Source: Niveibacterium microcysteis
Lineage (GTDB): Bacteria > Pseudomonadota > Gammaproteobacteria > Burkholderiales > Rhodocyclaceae
Reading direction: 5' to 3'
DNA length: 64,000 nucleotides
Assembly (NCBI RefSeq): GCF_017161445.1
Contig: NZ_CP071060.1
Coordinates: forward strand, 1,178,001-1,242,000
Part shown: positions 16,929-23,457 of the stretch, in pieces
How the letters are laid out: every line of letters starts with the position of its first letter
Position numbering within the stretch: the stretch's first letter is position 1
Position numbers and translations under genes: made by a program
The notes under the pieces: generated by a model
Seen by the model: the letters and a program-made list of their open reading frames with translations, nothing else
What the model was told of the DNA's origin: nothing
Databases searched by the model: none

Positions 16929-17264
16929 CTATCTATCCTCCCTCGGAAGAAAGGAAAACGATATTTCCATGGGAGGCGCCTCCATTTGGCAAGTCTTCTC
17001 AATCGCGCGCTGCGCCGTGGTCCGAATCTCCAGCACAGAAACGCGGTCTGGTGCGCCGTCAAACCCGATGGAGAACGTGAGTTTCGGACGAGTGCCGCGG
17101 TCTGACTTTGACGCCACTCCAATCAGCGGTCGCTGGTTCGTTAGCCCTTCAAGCGCATGTGCCACCACAGTTTGCGTCTTGTCCGAGAATTGGCACCCGA
17201 CGACTTGATCGCATGCCGACAACAGCGGGATTAATAGAAATAGGTGTAAGTGCAAGCTCTTCAT
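16929..17264 (-). CDS. Small lipoprotein, integron cassette 5
   Basis: 111 residues. The N-terminus MKSLHLHLFLLIPLLSACDQ is a lipoprotein signal with lipobox LSAC, so the mature protein is expected to be anchored to a membrane through Cys18. Asp at +2 would favour the inner membrane by the E. coli rule. The mature part has two or three further cysteines (GCQFSDK, IEKTCQME) and a predicted mixed fold; I do not recognise a family. It is bounded by attC sites on both sides and is the fifth cassette from attI. Confidence 0.7.
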   Translation of the reverse strand: MKSLHLHLFLLIPLLSACDQVVGCQFSDKTQTVVAHALEGLTNQRPLIGVASKSDRGTRPKLTFSIGFDGAPDRVSVLEIRTTAQRAIEKTCQMEAPPMEISFSFLPREDR

Positions 17265-17271
17265 TCTTGGG

Positions 17272-17362
17272 CGGCAACGTTGAAAGTAGCCGGCACTGGA
17301 GCGCCGTCATAGCGGATCAAACTGCGCAGCAGTTTGGTGTCCTGCTGACTGCAAAATTATGT
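17272..17362 (-). repeat. attC site of cassette 4 (one end degenerate)
   Basis: It shares GTTGAAAGTA and the CAAACTGC-GCA-GCAGTTTG hairpin with the attC at 18627-18719. The inner end is CGGCAAC. The outer box, normally GTTAGC, reads AATTATG, so recombination here may be impaired. Confidence 0.7.
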
Positions 17363-17388
17363 GGCATCTCCGCGGGACCTGTTTTGCC

Positions 17389-17625
17389 CTACTTCTCTCG
17401 ATTGGAACGGGTAAGGAACCCTGCCACGAGAAGCGCTGTGCCGCCGCAAAGCAGCCCTAGCTTAAGCATGTCAGGACTATCGACAGGTACGACGCGGTAA
17501 TAAACATGGCCCGAGCGGTCGCTGAACCTGCTAAACAGTGCGCCGAAGAGTTCAAGTGGCATGGCGTCGTAAAACACCCCAACAACGATGAAAAGACCGC
17601 CCGAGACGATAAACCAGCGCTTCAT
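17389..17625 (-). CDS. Small membrane protein, integron cassette 4
   Basis: 78 residues with two predicted transmembrane helices: FIVSGGLFIVVGVFYDAM near residues 5-22 and LGLLCGGTALLVAGFL near residues 56-71. The loop between is about 30 residues and aromatic/polar. I recognise no family. It starts 17 bases inside its cassette and ends about 27 bases before the attC site. A role at the inner membrane is the most that can be inferred. Confidence 0.65.
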   Translation of the reverse strand: MKRWFIVSGGLFIVVGVFYDAMPLELFGALFSRFSDRSGHVYYRVVPVDSPDMLKLGLLCGGTALLVAGFLTRSNREK

Positions 17626-17635
17626 TCTTGTTGCA

Positions 17636-17725
17636 ACCTAACGTTGAAAGTAACGGGCACCGAGGCGCAGCCGAGGGAACCCAAACGCGCAGCGTTTGGG
17701 TGTCCCGTTGACTGACCTGTTAGCG
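17636..17725 (-). repeat. attC site of cassette 3
   Basis: About 90 bases with end boxes ACCTAAC and GTTAGCG, the core GTTGAAAGTA and a perfect 10-bp stem ACCCAAACGC-GCA-GCGTTTGGGT. The site looks intact. Confidence 0.85.
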
Positions 17726-17744
17726 CGTTGGTTGAGAGGGGCTT

Positions 17745-18083
17745 TCATGCGCAGGGGCCGTATTTGACTGCGATGAGGAAGTTGCGGCCATACTCAGCAA
17801 GCGATTGGGGTTCCGACGGGTAGAACGGAGCTGCGGCGGATTGAGCAAGCACGAACAGGCTAAGCGTTGAGAATACGTAAAGCGCTTTCCGCCACCAGCC
17901 AGCAACGCCGCACGTTGGCGCGACAACAACAATGGCTGTGAGCGACGAAAGTGCGAGCCAATACACGACGGCGTGCCATGCATAGCCGCCGCAACTGAAT
18001 AGGCCAAAGAAAACCCCGCCGACCACGGACAGGCAAAGTGGCGCGACTGCAAGCCATCGAGCGATTGGGAGCGTGGTCTTCAA
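17745..18083 (-). CDS. Membrane protein, integron cassette 3
   Basis: 112 residues, strongly hydrophobic, with about three predicted transmembrane helices: LAVAPLCLSVVGGVFFGLF, VVYWLALSSLTAIVVVAP and LYVFSTLSLFVLAQS. It ends in a short polar tail. No family is recognised. It is enclosed by attC sites at 17636-17725 and 18090-18185. The start lies only 13 bases inside the cassette with no clear ribosome site, which is common for cassette genes. Confidence 0.65.
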   Translation of the reverse strand: MKTTLPIARWLAVAPLCLSVVGGVFFGLFSCGGYAWHAVVYWLALSSLTAIVVVAPTCGVAGWWRKALYVFSTLSLFVLAQSAAAPFYPSEPQSLAEYGRNFLIAVKYGPCA

Positions 18084-18089
18084 AGCAAG

Positions 18090-18185
18090 CGCTAACGTTC
18101 GAGTTCAGGGGCCGGCGGAGGGCGAAGCCCGGAGCGAACCGAGAAGCGCAGCTTCTCGGCGGTCCCCTGGAATGAGGGGTTAGCG
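18090..18185 (-). repeat. attC site of cassette 2
   Basis: About 96 bases with end boxes CGCTAAC and GTTAGCG and a perfect core stem CCGAGAAGC-GCA-GCTTCTCGG. Its sequence diverges from the other attC sites outside the boxes, but it keeps the GCA loop and overall length. The stop codon of the cassette 2 gene lies in the outer box. Confidence 0.82.
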
Positions 18186-18611
18186 CTCAAGTTTCGCCTC
18201 CGCAATGATCTGTGGGACCGCCTGCAAGAGACTTTCAAGTGTTTCTGGTGGCTCCCCCTCGTAGGAGATTACTGCGCCGAAGTCCCGAGCCAAGGCACAG
18301 CTAACAATCATTACGGCAGCGCAGTCCTTCATGCTGCTTCGCCAAACCAAACTCAGGCACAAATCTCGACTTGCAATTGTGTCCTTGAAGTCCTCGCTGT
18401 CGCCAATGACGTCTTCGGCCGGCTCAGAAAGAAGTTCGAAGCCGACGTCCGGTACTCCATAGAAGATGCATGGCGAGAAACCTTCGTCACTAGTGAGATC
18501 AAGGGCAGGGTCGAGTTTCAGATCGTAGCCTAGCGCATCGATTGACGCCTGTAGTGAAGCGCGGCTAGGAACGTTGGACTTCTCAAGAAATGCGTACTGC
18601 GTATTGGACAT
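18180..18611 (-). CDS. Hypothetical protein, integron cassette 2
   Basis: 143 residues, acidic, no signal peptide or membrane helix. It opens MSNTQYAFLEKSNVP and contains a central GVPDVGFELLSEPAEDV segment and a hydrophobic SMKDCAAVMIVSCALARDFGAVISYEGE stretch near the C-terminus, followed by a terminal amphipathic helix. I do not recognise a family; the arrangement suggests a small alpha/beta cytoplasmic protein, in the style of immunity or SUKH-like proteins, but that is speculation. Its TAA stop lies inside the attC box. GGAGT upstream gives a fair ribosome site. Confidence 0.68.
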   Translation of the reverse strand: MSNTQYAFLEKSNVPSRASLQASIDALGYDLKLDPALDLTSDEGFSPCIFYGVPDVGFELLSEPAEDVIGDSEDFKDTIASRDLCLSLVWRSSMKDCAAVMIVSCALARDFGAVISYEGEPPETLESLLQAVPQIIAEAKLER

Positions 18612-18626
18612 GTGAGACTCCTTGAG

Positions 18627-18719
18627 CGCTAACGTTGAAAGTAACCGGCACCGGAGCGCCAGCGTAGGGAACCCAAACTGCGCAGCAGTTTGGGTGTCCG
18701 GTTGACTGACCTGTTAGCC
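18627..18719 (-). repeat. attC site of cassette 1
   Basis: About 93 bases with end boxes CGCTAAC and GTTAGCC, the core GTTGAAAGTA, flanking AACCGGC/CCGGTTG arms and a perfect 11-bp stem ACCCAAACTGC-GCA-GCAGTTTGGGT. It is the best-formed site of the array. Confidence 0.88.
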
Positions 18720-18723
18720 ATTG

Positions 18724-19071
18724 CTATTTCCGGGCAAGTTCGCAGAAACCTTCGTGTTGCTCGCCATTTGTCGATGCTTTCCAGTGACCAGCACCGGTTG
18801 GTTCAACTTCGACGGTAAGTACATTCTCAACCGACGGCCGGCCAACTAATACGAGGAGATCGCCACGTTTCTCGACATGGCACGAAAACTCGGTGTTCTT
18901 GTGGGACTGAACGAATGCGCCAAGCGGGTGCGTGAGCAACGTAGGATCGGTTGGAACACCCGAGAGAATGCAGTCGGAACTCGACGGAGCACTGGCAAGT
19001 GCGTCCGGGTTGGACAGCAACAGGAAACCAACAAGTCTCCCTGGTTCAGTAAGCAGCGCAATTGCGGACAT
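18724..19071 (-). CDS. Hypothetical protein, integron cassette 1 (next to attI)
   Basis: 115 residues with no clear signal peptide, although residues 1-20 are fairly hydrophobic (MSAIALLTEPGRLVGFLLL). It contains two cysteines in polar contexts (SSDCILSG, EFSCHVEK) plus GEQHEGFCELARK at the end. No family is recognised. It is the first cassette: its start is about 18 bases from the attI/cassette junction at 19084-19090. It is therefore the gene most exposed to any integron promoter. No Shine-Dalgarno is visible before the ATG. Confidence 0.65.
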   Translation of the reverse strand: MSAIALLTEPGRLVGFLLLSNPDALASAPSSSDCILSGVPTDPTLLTHPLGAFVQSHKNTEFSCHVEKRGDLLVLVGRPSVENVLTVEVEPTGAGHWKASTNGEQHEGFCELARK

Positions 19072-19083
19072 TGGTTTTGCAGT

Positions 19084-19220
19084 GGCTAACGTTAAGTAGA
19101 CTTCAGTAAACCGTTATCCCAGGATATTCATCAATCCAAGACTGTGTCATAAGTCATGGAAGCTATTGCCGTACGGGGGAAATATGCAGCCTGTATTGAC
19201 GAATATCCTGAGGTCTCGCA
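19084..19220 (-). other. attI recombination region of the integron
   Basis: The leftward-reading junction AAC-GTTAGCC (complement of 19084-19093) marks the boundary between attI and the first cassette, with crossover expected within 19089-19090. attI extends right toward the intI start at 19221. The exact limit of attI and its integrase-binding repeats cannot be fixed by eye. A cassette promoter would be expected here or in the start of intI; none was convincing. Confidence 0.65.
19120..19210. repeat. 16-bp inverted repeat between attI and intI
   Basis: CAGGATATTCATCAAT (19120-19135) and ATTGACGAATATCCTG (19195-19210) are inverted copies with one mismatch, separated by 59 bases. They flank the probable promoter and attI zone just before intI. 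They could be an operator pair or integrase-binding sites; neither is proven. Confidence 0.7.
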
Positions 19221-20207
19221 ATGGTTGTACGTACGGATGGCCAGCAGCCGAAGTTGCTCGACCTCATGCGGGATCGGCTGCGGGTGAAGCATTACAGCAT
19301 TCGCACCGAGACGGCCTATTTGGGTTGGGTCAAACGCTTCATTCTCTTTCACGGCAAGCGTCATCCGGAAGGCCTCGGCAAGGGGGAGGTTGAGGCATTT
19401 CTCACGAGTCTTGCCGTTGAGCACAACGTTGCCGCGGTGACGCAGGGGCAGGCGCTGTCGGCGATCCTGTTCTTGTATCGCGAGGTGCTGGGGCAGACCT
19501 TGCCGTGGCTCGACGAGGTGAAGCGGGCCAAGAAACCGAAACGGCTACCGTGCGTGCTGACACAGGCTGAGGTGTCGCGCCTCGTGGCAGCTGTTGATGA
19601 TCCCCTGATGAACCTGATCGTGCGTTTGTTGTATGGGACCGGTATGCGTTTGATGGAGGCGGTTCGGCTGCGCGTGAAAGACGTCGACTTTTCTCGCCGT
19701 GAGATTCTGATTCGCGAGGGGAAAGGCAATAAGGATCGCGTGACGATGTTGCCTGCGGCGTTGGTGGAGGGTTTGCGGGCGCAGGTGCGTTGGCGGCGGG
19801 AAGTTCATTTGCGCGATCTGGAGCAAGGTCGCGGCGGTGTGTATTTGCCGCATGCGTTGGCGAGAAAGTACCCCGGCTCCGAAACGGCGTTCGGTTGGCA
19901 GTATGTGTTTGCAGCGGCGTCCTTGTCGGTGGATCCGCGAAGCGGTGCGGAGCGTCGGCACCATGTTGACGAGCAGATGATTCAGCGCGCGGTGAAGCGG
20001 GCGCTTTCGGCGACAAAGATTGATAAGCCGGTCACGCCGCACACGCTGCGCCATTCGTTCGCGACGCATCTGCTGGAGGCGGGGCAGGACATCCGCACGG
20101 TTCAGGAGCTGCTGGGCCATTCCGACGTTTCGACGACGATGATCTACACCCACGTCCTGAACTGCGGCGGGCTGGCCGTAACGAGCCCGCTCGACAGGCT
20201 GGGGTGA
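19221..20207 (+). CDS. intI: Integron integrase
   Basis: A 328-residue tyrosine recombinase that inserts and excises cassettes by attI x attC and attC x attC recombination. The N-terminal core-binding domain (PKLLDLMRDRLRVKHYSIRTE, about 10-95) precedes the catalytic domain, with R143 in GTGMRLMEAVRL, K171, H274 and R277 in HTLRHSFATH, H300 in LLGHSD and the nucleophile Y309 in MIYTHVL. The extra patch ALARKYPGSETAFGWQYVF, residues 212-230, separates IntI from other XerC-like recombinases. The frame is intact and of normal length, so the enzyme may be active. It is divergent from the cassette array, as in other integrons. Confidence 0.95.
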   Translation: MVVRTDGQQPKLLDLMRDRLRVKHYSIRTETAYLGWVKRFILFHGKRHPEGLGKGEVEAFLTSLAVEHNVAAVTQGQALSAILFLYREVLGQTLPWLDEVKRAKKPKRLPCVLTQAEVSRLVAAVDDPLMNLIVRLLYGTGMRLMEAVRLRVKDVDFSRREILIREGKGNKDRVTMLPAALVEGLRAQVRWRREVHLRDLEQGRGGVYLPHALARKYPGSETAFGWQYVFAAASLSVDPRSGAERRHHVDEQMIQRAVKRALSATKIDKPVTPHTLRHSFATHLLEAGQDIRTVQELLGHSDVSTTMIYTHVLNCGGLAVTSPLDRLG

Positions 20208-20276
20208 CGCAGCGGCCGGCTTGAGCAAGGGAGCCGGTAGAATCACCGCCTTCCTTTGAATCACCTGAGTACCGCC

Positions 20277-22178
20277 ATGCCTTTGCTGACCCTTGATGCT
20301 GCCTGCCTTGCCTTTGGCGATGTGGCCTTGCTCGACCATGCCGAGCTGGTGCTTGAGCCGGGCGAGCGCGTGGCGCTGATCGGGCGCAACGGCGCCGGCA
20401 AGTCCAGCCTGATGCGGACCCTGGCCGGTATGGCGAAGCTGGATGACGGCACGGTCTGGCGCCAGCCGGGCCTCAAGACCGCTTACGTGTCGCAGGAGCC
20501 GGACTTCGATCTGGACCGAGACGTGTTTGCGACGGTGGCAGACGGCGTGGGCGAAGCCGCCCGTCTGATCGCCGAATATCACGCCTGTGCGGCGCTGGTG
20601 GGGCAGGGCGATGCGGCGGCGCTGACGCGGCTGGAGGATTTGCAGCATCAGCTCGAAGCGACCAACGGCTGGACCCTGCACCACAAGGTTGAGCAAGTGA
20701 TCGACCGGCTCAAGCTCGACGGCGCTGTGAAGGTCAGCGCCTTGTCTGGCGGTGGAATCAAGCGGGTGGCGCTGGCGCGGGCTCTGGCGGGTGAGCCGGA
20801 TCTGTTGTTGCTCGACGAACCGACCAACCACCTCGATATCGATGCGATTGGCTGGCTGGAGGAATTGATCCGCTCCTTCCGTGGTGGCGTCGTGGTGATC
20901 ACGCACGACCGCGCCTTCATGGACGCGGTGTCGACCCGCATCGTCGAGCTGGACCGCGGCAAGCTCGCAAGCTTCCCCGGTAGCTTCAGCGAATACCAGA
21001 AGCGCAAAGCAGATCTGCTCGATATCGAAGCCAAGGCGGCTGCGGATTTCGACAAGTTCCTCGCGCAGGAAGAGGTGTGGATACGTAAAGGCGTCGAGGC
21101 GCGTCGCACTCGTAACGAAGGTCGCGTGAAGCGGCTGGAGGACCTGCGCCGTCAGCGTGCGGCGCGGCGTGACCGCATGGGCAACGTGAGCCTGCAGTTG
21201 GACCGCGGCGACCAGAGCGGCCAGCTGATCGCAGAATTGCACAACGTCACCAAGCGATTTGGGGACAAGGTGGTGATCCGCGAATTCTCCACGCGCCTGA
21301 TGCGTGGCGACCGCATCGGCCTGATCGGCCCGAACGGTGCGGGCAAAACGACGCTGCTCAAGCTGATCCTCGGCGATCTGGAGCCCGACGAGGGCCAGAT
21401 TCGCCGTGGCACCAAGCAGCAGATCGCCTATTTTGACCAGTTCCGCACCCAGCTCGATCCCGAGATGCCGCTGCGCGATGTGATCAGCCCTGGCAGCGAC
21501 TGGGTCGAGATCGGCAAGTCGCGCAAGCATGTGATTGGCTATCTGGAAGACTTCCTGTTCTCGCCGCAGCGGGCGCGCTCACCGGTGAAGTCACTCTCGG
21601 GCGGGGAGCGCAACCGCTTGTTGTTGGCGCGCCTGTTTGCGCAGCCTGCGAACATCCTGGTGCTGGACGAGCCGACCAACGATCTGGATGTCGAGACGCT
21701 TGAGCTGCTGGAACAACTTCTCGCCGAATACGACGGCACGATCTTCCTGGTCAGCCACGACCGGACCTTCCTCGACAACGTCGTGACGCAGACCATCGCC
21801 GCGGACGGCGACGGCCGCTGGGGCGAGTACGCCGGCGGTTACTACGATTGGAAGCGCGTGCGCGACGCCGCTGCCGCGGCCGAGAAGGAAGCCGCCAAGC
21901 CCGCCCCAACGGCGAAGGCGCCGGAGGCAGAGCGCAAGGCGCCCGCCCGCGGAAACAAGCTCTCGTTCAACGAGAAGCGCGAGCTTGAACAGCTGCCGGG
22001 CAAGATCGCGCAACTGGAGAACGAACAGGCCAGTTTGCAGCAACAACTGGCGGACCCCGGGATATACAAGGCGCAGCCAGAGAACGTGCCACGCTTCAAT
22101 GCGCGGCTTGAGGAAATCGAGCTGGAGCTTCTGACCCTGCTGGAGCGTTGGGAGGCGCTGGAGGGCAAAGCGGGTTGA
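20277..22178 (+). CDS. uup: ABC-F ATPase Uup
   Basis: 633 residues with two ABC cassettes and no membrane segments. ABC1 has Walker A GRNGAGKSS, signature LSGGGIKRVALA and Walker B LLLLDEPTNHLD. ABC2 has GPNGAGKTT, LSGGERNRLLLA and ILVLDEPTNDLD. A linker separates them, and the C-terminal 70 residues form a coiled coil (PGKIAQLENEQASLQQQLAD...) typical of Uup rather than EttA. ABC-F proteins act on the ribosome; Uup is also linked to tolerance of transposon excision and replication intermediates. The ATG at 20277 gives MPLLTLDAACLAFGD, the normal start. It sits directly after intI but reads as an ordinary chromosomal gene. Confidence 0.94.
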   Translation: MPLLTLDAACLAFGDVALLDHAELVLEPGERVALIGRNGAGKSSLMRTLAGMAKLDDGTVWRQPGLKTAYVSQEPDFDLDRDVFATVADGVGEAARLIAEYHACAALVGQGDAAALTRLEDLQHQLEATNGWTLHHKVEQVIDRLKLDGAVKVSALSGGGIKRVALARALAGEPDLLLLDEPTNHLDIDAIGWLEELIRSFRGGVVVITHDRAFMDAVSTRIVELDRGKLASFPGSFSEYQKRKADLLDIEAKAAADFDKFLAQEEVWIRKGVEARRTRNEGRVKRLEDLRRQRAARRDRMGNVSLQLDRGDQSGQLIAELHNVTKRFGDKVVIREFSTRLMRGDRIGLIGPNGAGKTTLLKLILGDLEPDEGQIRRGTKQQIAYFDQFRTQLDPEMPLRDVISPGSDWVEIGKSRKHVIGYLEDFLFSPQRARSPVKSLSGGERNRLLLARLFAQPANILVLDEPTNDLDVETLELLEQLLAEYDGTIFLVSHDRTFLDNVVTQTIAADGDGRWGEYAGGYYDWKRVRDAAAAAEKEAAKPAPTAKAPEAERKAPARGNKLSFNEKRELEQLPGKIAQLENEQASLQQQLADPGIYKAQPENVPRFNARLEEIELELLTLLERWEALEGKAG

Positions 22179-22285
22179 TGCGGTGGTAATGCGAATCAAT
22201 CGCAACGAGTTTCGTCTGGATCAAGCTTGGCGCAATGCGGCCGTGATTACATTCGGCGTCCAGGCAAACCGACGGAATTTCGACC

Positions 22286-23032
22286 ATGATTCGCTGCGCT
22301 TCGCTCTTGCTGTGCCTCCCGATCTGCGTGCATGCAGCGCATCCGTTGATTTCGGATGACGCGGCGACGCAAGGTGAGGGTGGCTGGCAACTTGAATTGA
22401 GCGGGGATTACACCCGCGACCGCGATGCCAGCACCCGCCAGCGGGTGTCCAATGCCACGCTGACGCGCGGTGCGATCGATACGCTGGATGTTTACCTCAA
22501 CGCCACATGGCTGCGCGCCGAAGCCCTTGATGACAGCGGCGGCGTACTGGCGACACAGGGCGCTGGCGACGTGAGCCTTGGCGCCAAGTGGCGCTTCTAT
22601 TCTGCCGACGGCGCCTCGCTGGCGCTAAAGCCTTTCGCGACAATGCCCACGGGTGACCACAGTCGTGGCCTCGGCAACGGCTTGCCGTTTTACGGCGTGT
22701 CGGCAATCGCCACCTATGAGTACGAAGCCTGGACGCTGATTGCCAACGCAGTAGGCGCATACGCCTGCGGCGACGCCGCCAGCGTTCGGAAACGGCAATG
22801 GGCGCTGTCTGCCGGCCTTGGTCACGCGTTCAACGACGCGCTGCAGGCCGTCGGCGAAGTCGTCTACAGCTCAGGCACCGAGCCCGACGTCAATCAGGGG
22901 CCGGCCCTGCTGACGCTTGGGCTGATTTACCGTGTTGCGCCCACCTTCGACCTTGACGTCGGTTACCGGCATGGTCTGAACAAGTCTGAGGCGCATCACG
23001 GTGCGGGCGTAGGGCTGGCGTGGCGCTGGTGA
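22286..23032 (+). CDS. Outer-membrane beta-barrel protein (phenol MetA/transporter-like)
   Basis: 248 residues. A signal peptide (MIRCASLLLCLPICVHA) is followed by HPLISDDAATQGEGGWQLELSGDY, the signature of the PF13557-type family annotated as transporter or MetA-pathway phenol degradation. The rest is alternating-hydrophobic beta strands ending in VGLAWRW, an aromatic C-terminus expected of outer-membrane barrels. The substrate is unknown. It stands alone about 100 bases after uup. Confidence 0.82.
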   Translation: MIRCASLLLCLPICVHAAHPLISDDAATQGEGGWQLELSGDYTRDRDASTRQRVSNATLTRGAIDTLDVYLNATWLRAEALDDSGGVLATQGAGDVSLGAKWRFYSADGASLALKPFATMPTGDHSRGLGNGLPFYGVSAIATYEYEAWTLIANAVGAYACGDAASVRKRQWALSAGLGHAFNDALQAVGEVVYSSGTEPDVNQGPALLTLGLIYRVAPTFDLDVGYRHGLNKSEAHHGAGVGLAWRW

Positions 23033-23208
23033 GTCACCTGCACCGCTACCCGCCACCCCATCGCGGCCTTTGTCACTGGTCTTTACACCGGCGCGGTGCG
23101 GGCCTGTCGATAATTGGCTCATGACTGCTTCGCGCCATAACGCCGTGGCCCCGATGCCTGCACTGCTGGGTGCGCCACGCGCGGCGCGTGGCTGGCGCAG
23201 TGGCGCGC

Positions 23209-23457
23209 CCGTTGGTGATTGATTTCATGATCGCCAGCGGCCGGCAACGCACCGCGTGGGCTGCACTGATTAATGCCTTCGCCGCGCTGAACCCGGATCT
23301 GACGGTCGTTGCCAACGAGTTTCAGCAGGAAGACTGCAAACGGCAGTTTGCTGTGCGCATGGGCCGCGAGCCCGGTGATCTGGCGTTCTGGTTCGCCGGC
23401 GCCCGCCTGCGTGAAATGGTGGGCAAGGGCTTGAGCTTTCCGGTGCGGCCAGCTTAG
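23209..23457 (+). pseudogene. Remnant of a periplasmic substrate-binding protein
   Basis: The frame VIDFMIASGRQRTAWAALINAF...LNPDLTVVANEF...CKRQFAVRMGREPGDLAFWFAGARLREMVGKG resembles the N-terminal 80 residues of extracellular sugar-type solute-binding proteins, where a YKRQL and a DVxFWFAG motif occur. It has no signal peptide, no good start and a stop after about 85 residues, so it looks like a truncated remnant. Its end overlaps the convergent M48 gene by 4 bases. It could instead be a small unknown gene. Confidence 0.5.

Larger units (their letters stand above)
16139..20207. mobile_element. Chromosomal integron: intI, attI and five to six gene cassettes
   Basis: An integron integrase reads right (19221-20207). 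Left of it, and reading away from it, are small leftward genes, each followed by an attC-like site. The attC sites share the core GTTGAAAGTA, a central hairpin with a 3-nt GCA loop, and GTTAGC/GCTAAC-type ends. This is the standard integron layout, with a cassette array divergent from intI. There are no transposase, resistance or 3'-conserved genes, so it looks like a sedentary chromosomal integron rather than a class 1 element. attC sites 1-3 look intact; 4-6 are increasingly degenerate. Confidence 0.9.

Noticed and set aside
17720-18052. Alternative frame in cassette 3
   Set aside because: It overlaps the membrane-protein frame and runs into the attC site. The chosen frame has coherent helices and ends before attC.
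19185-19215. LexA box before intI
   Set aside because: CTGT occurs at 19191, but no ACAG stands eight bases later, so only a half-site is present.
19329-19360. Integron Pc promoter inside intI, leftward
   Set aside because: A TTGACC occurs on the minus strand but no -10 stands at 16-18 bases. No promoter could be supported by eye.
19545-21530. Long leftward frame of over 600 codons opposite intI and uup
   Set aside because: It is antisense to two well-supported genes, with Arg/His/Gln-rich low-quality translation; a shadow of codon bias.
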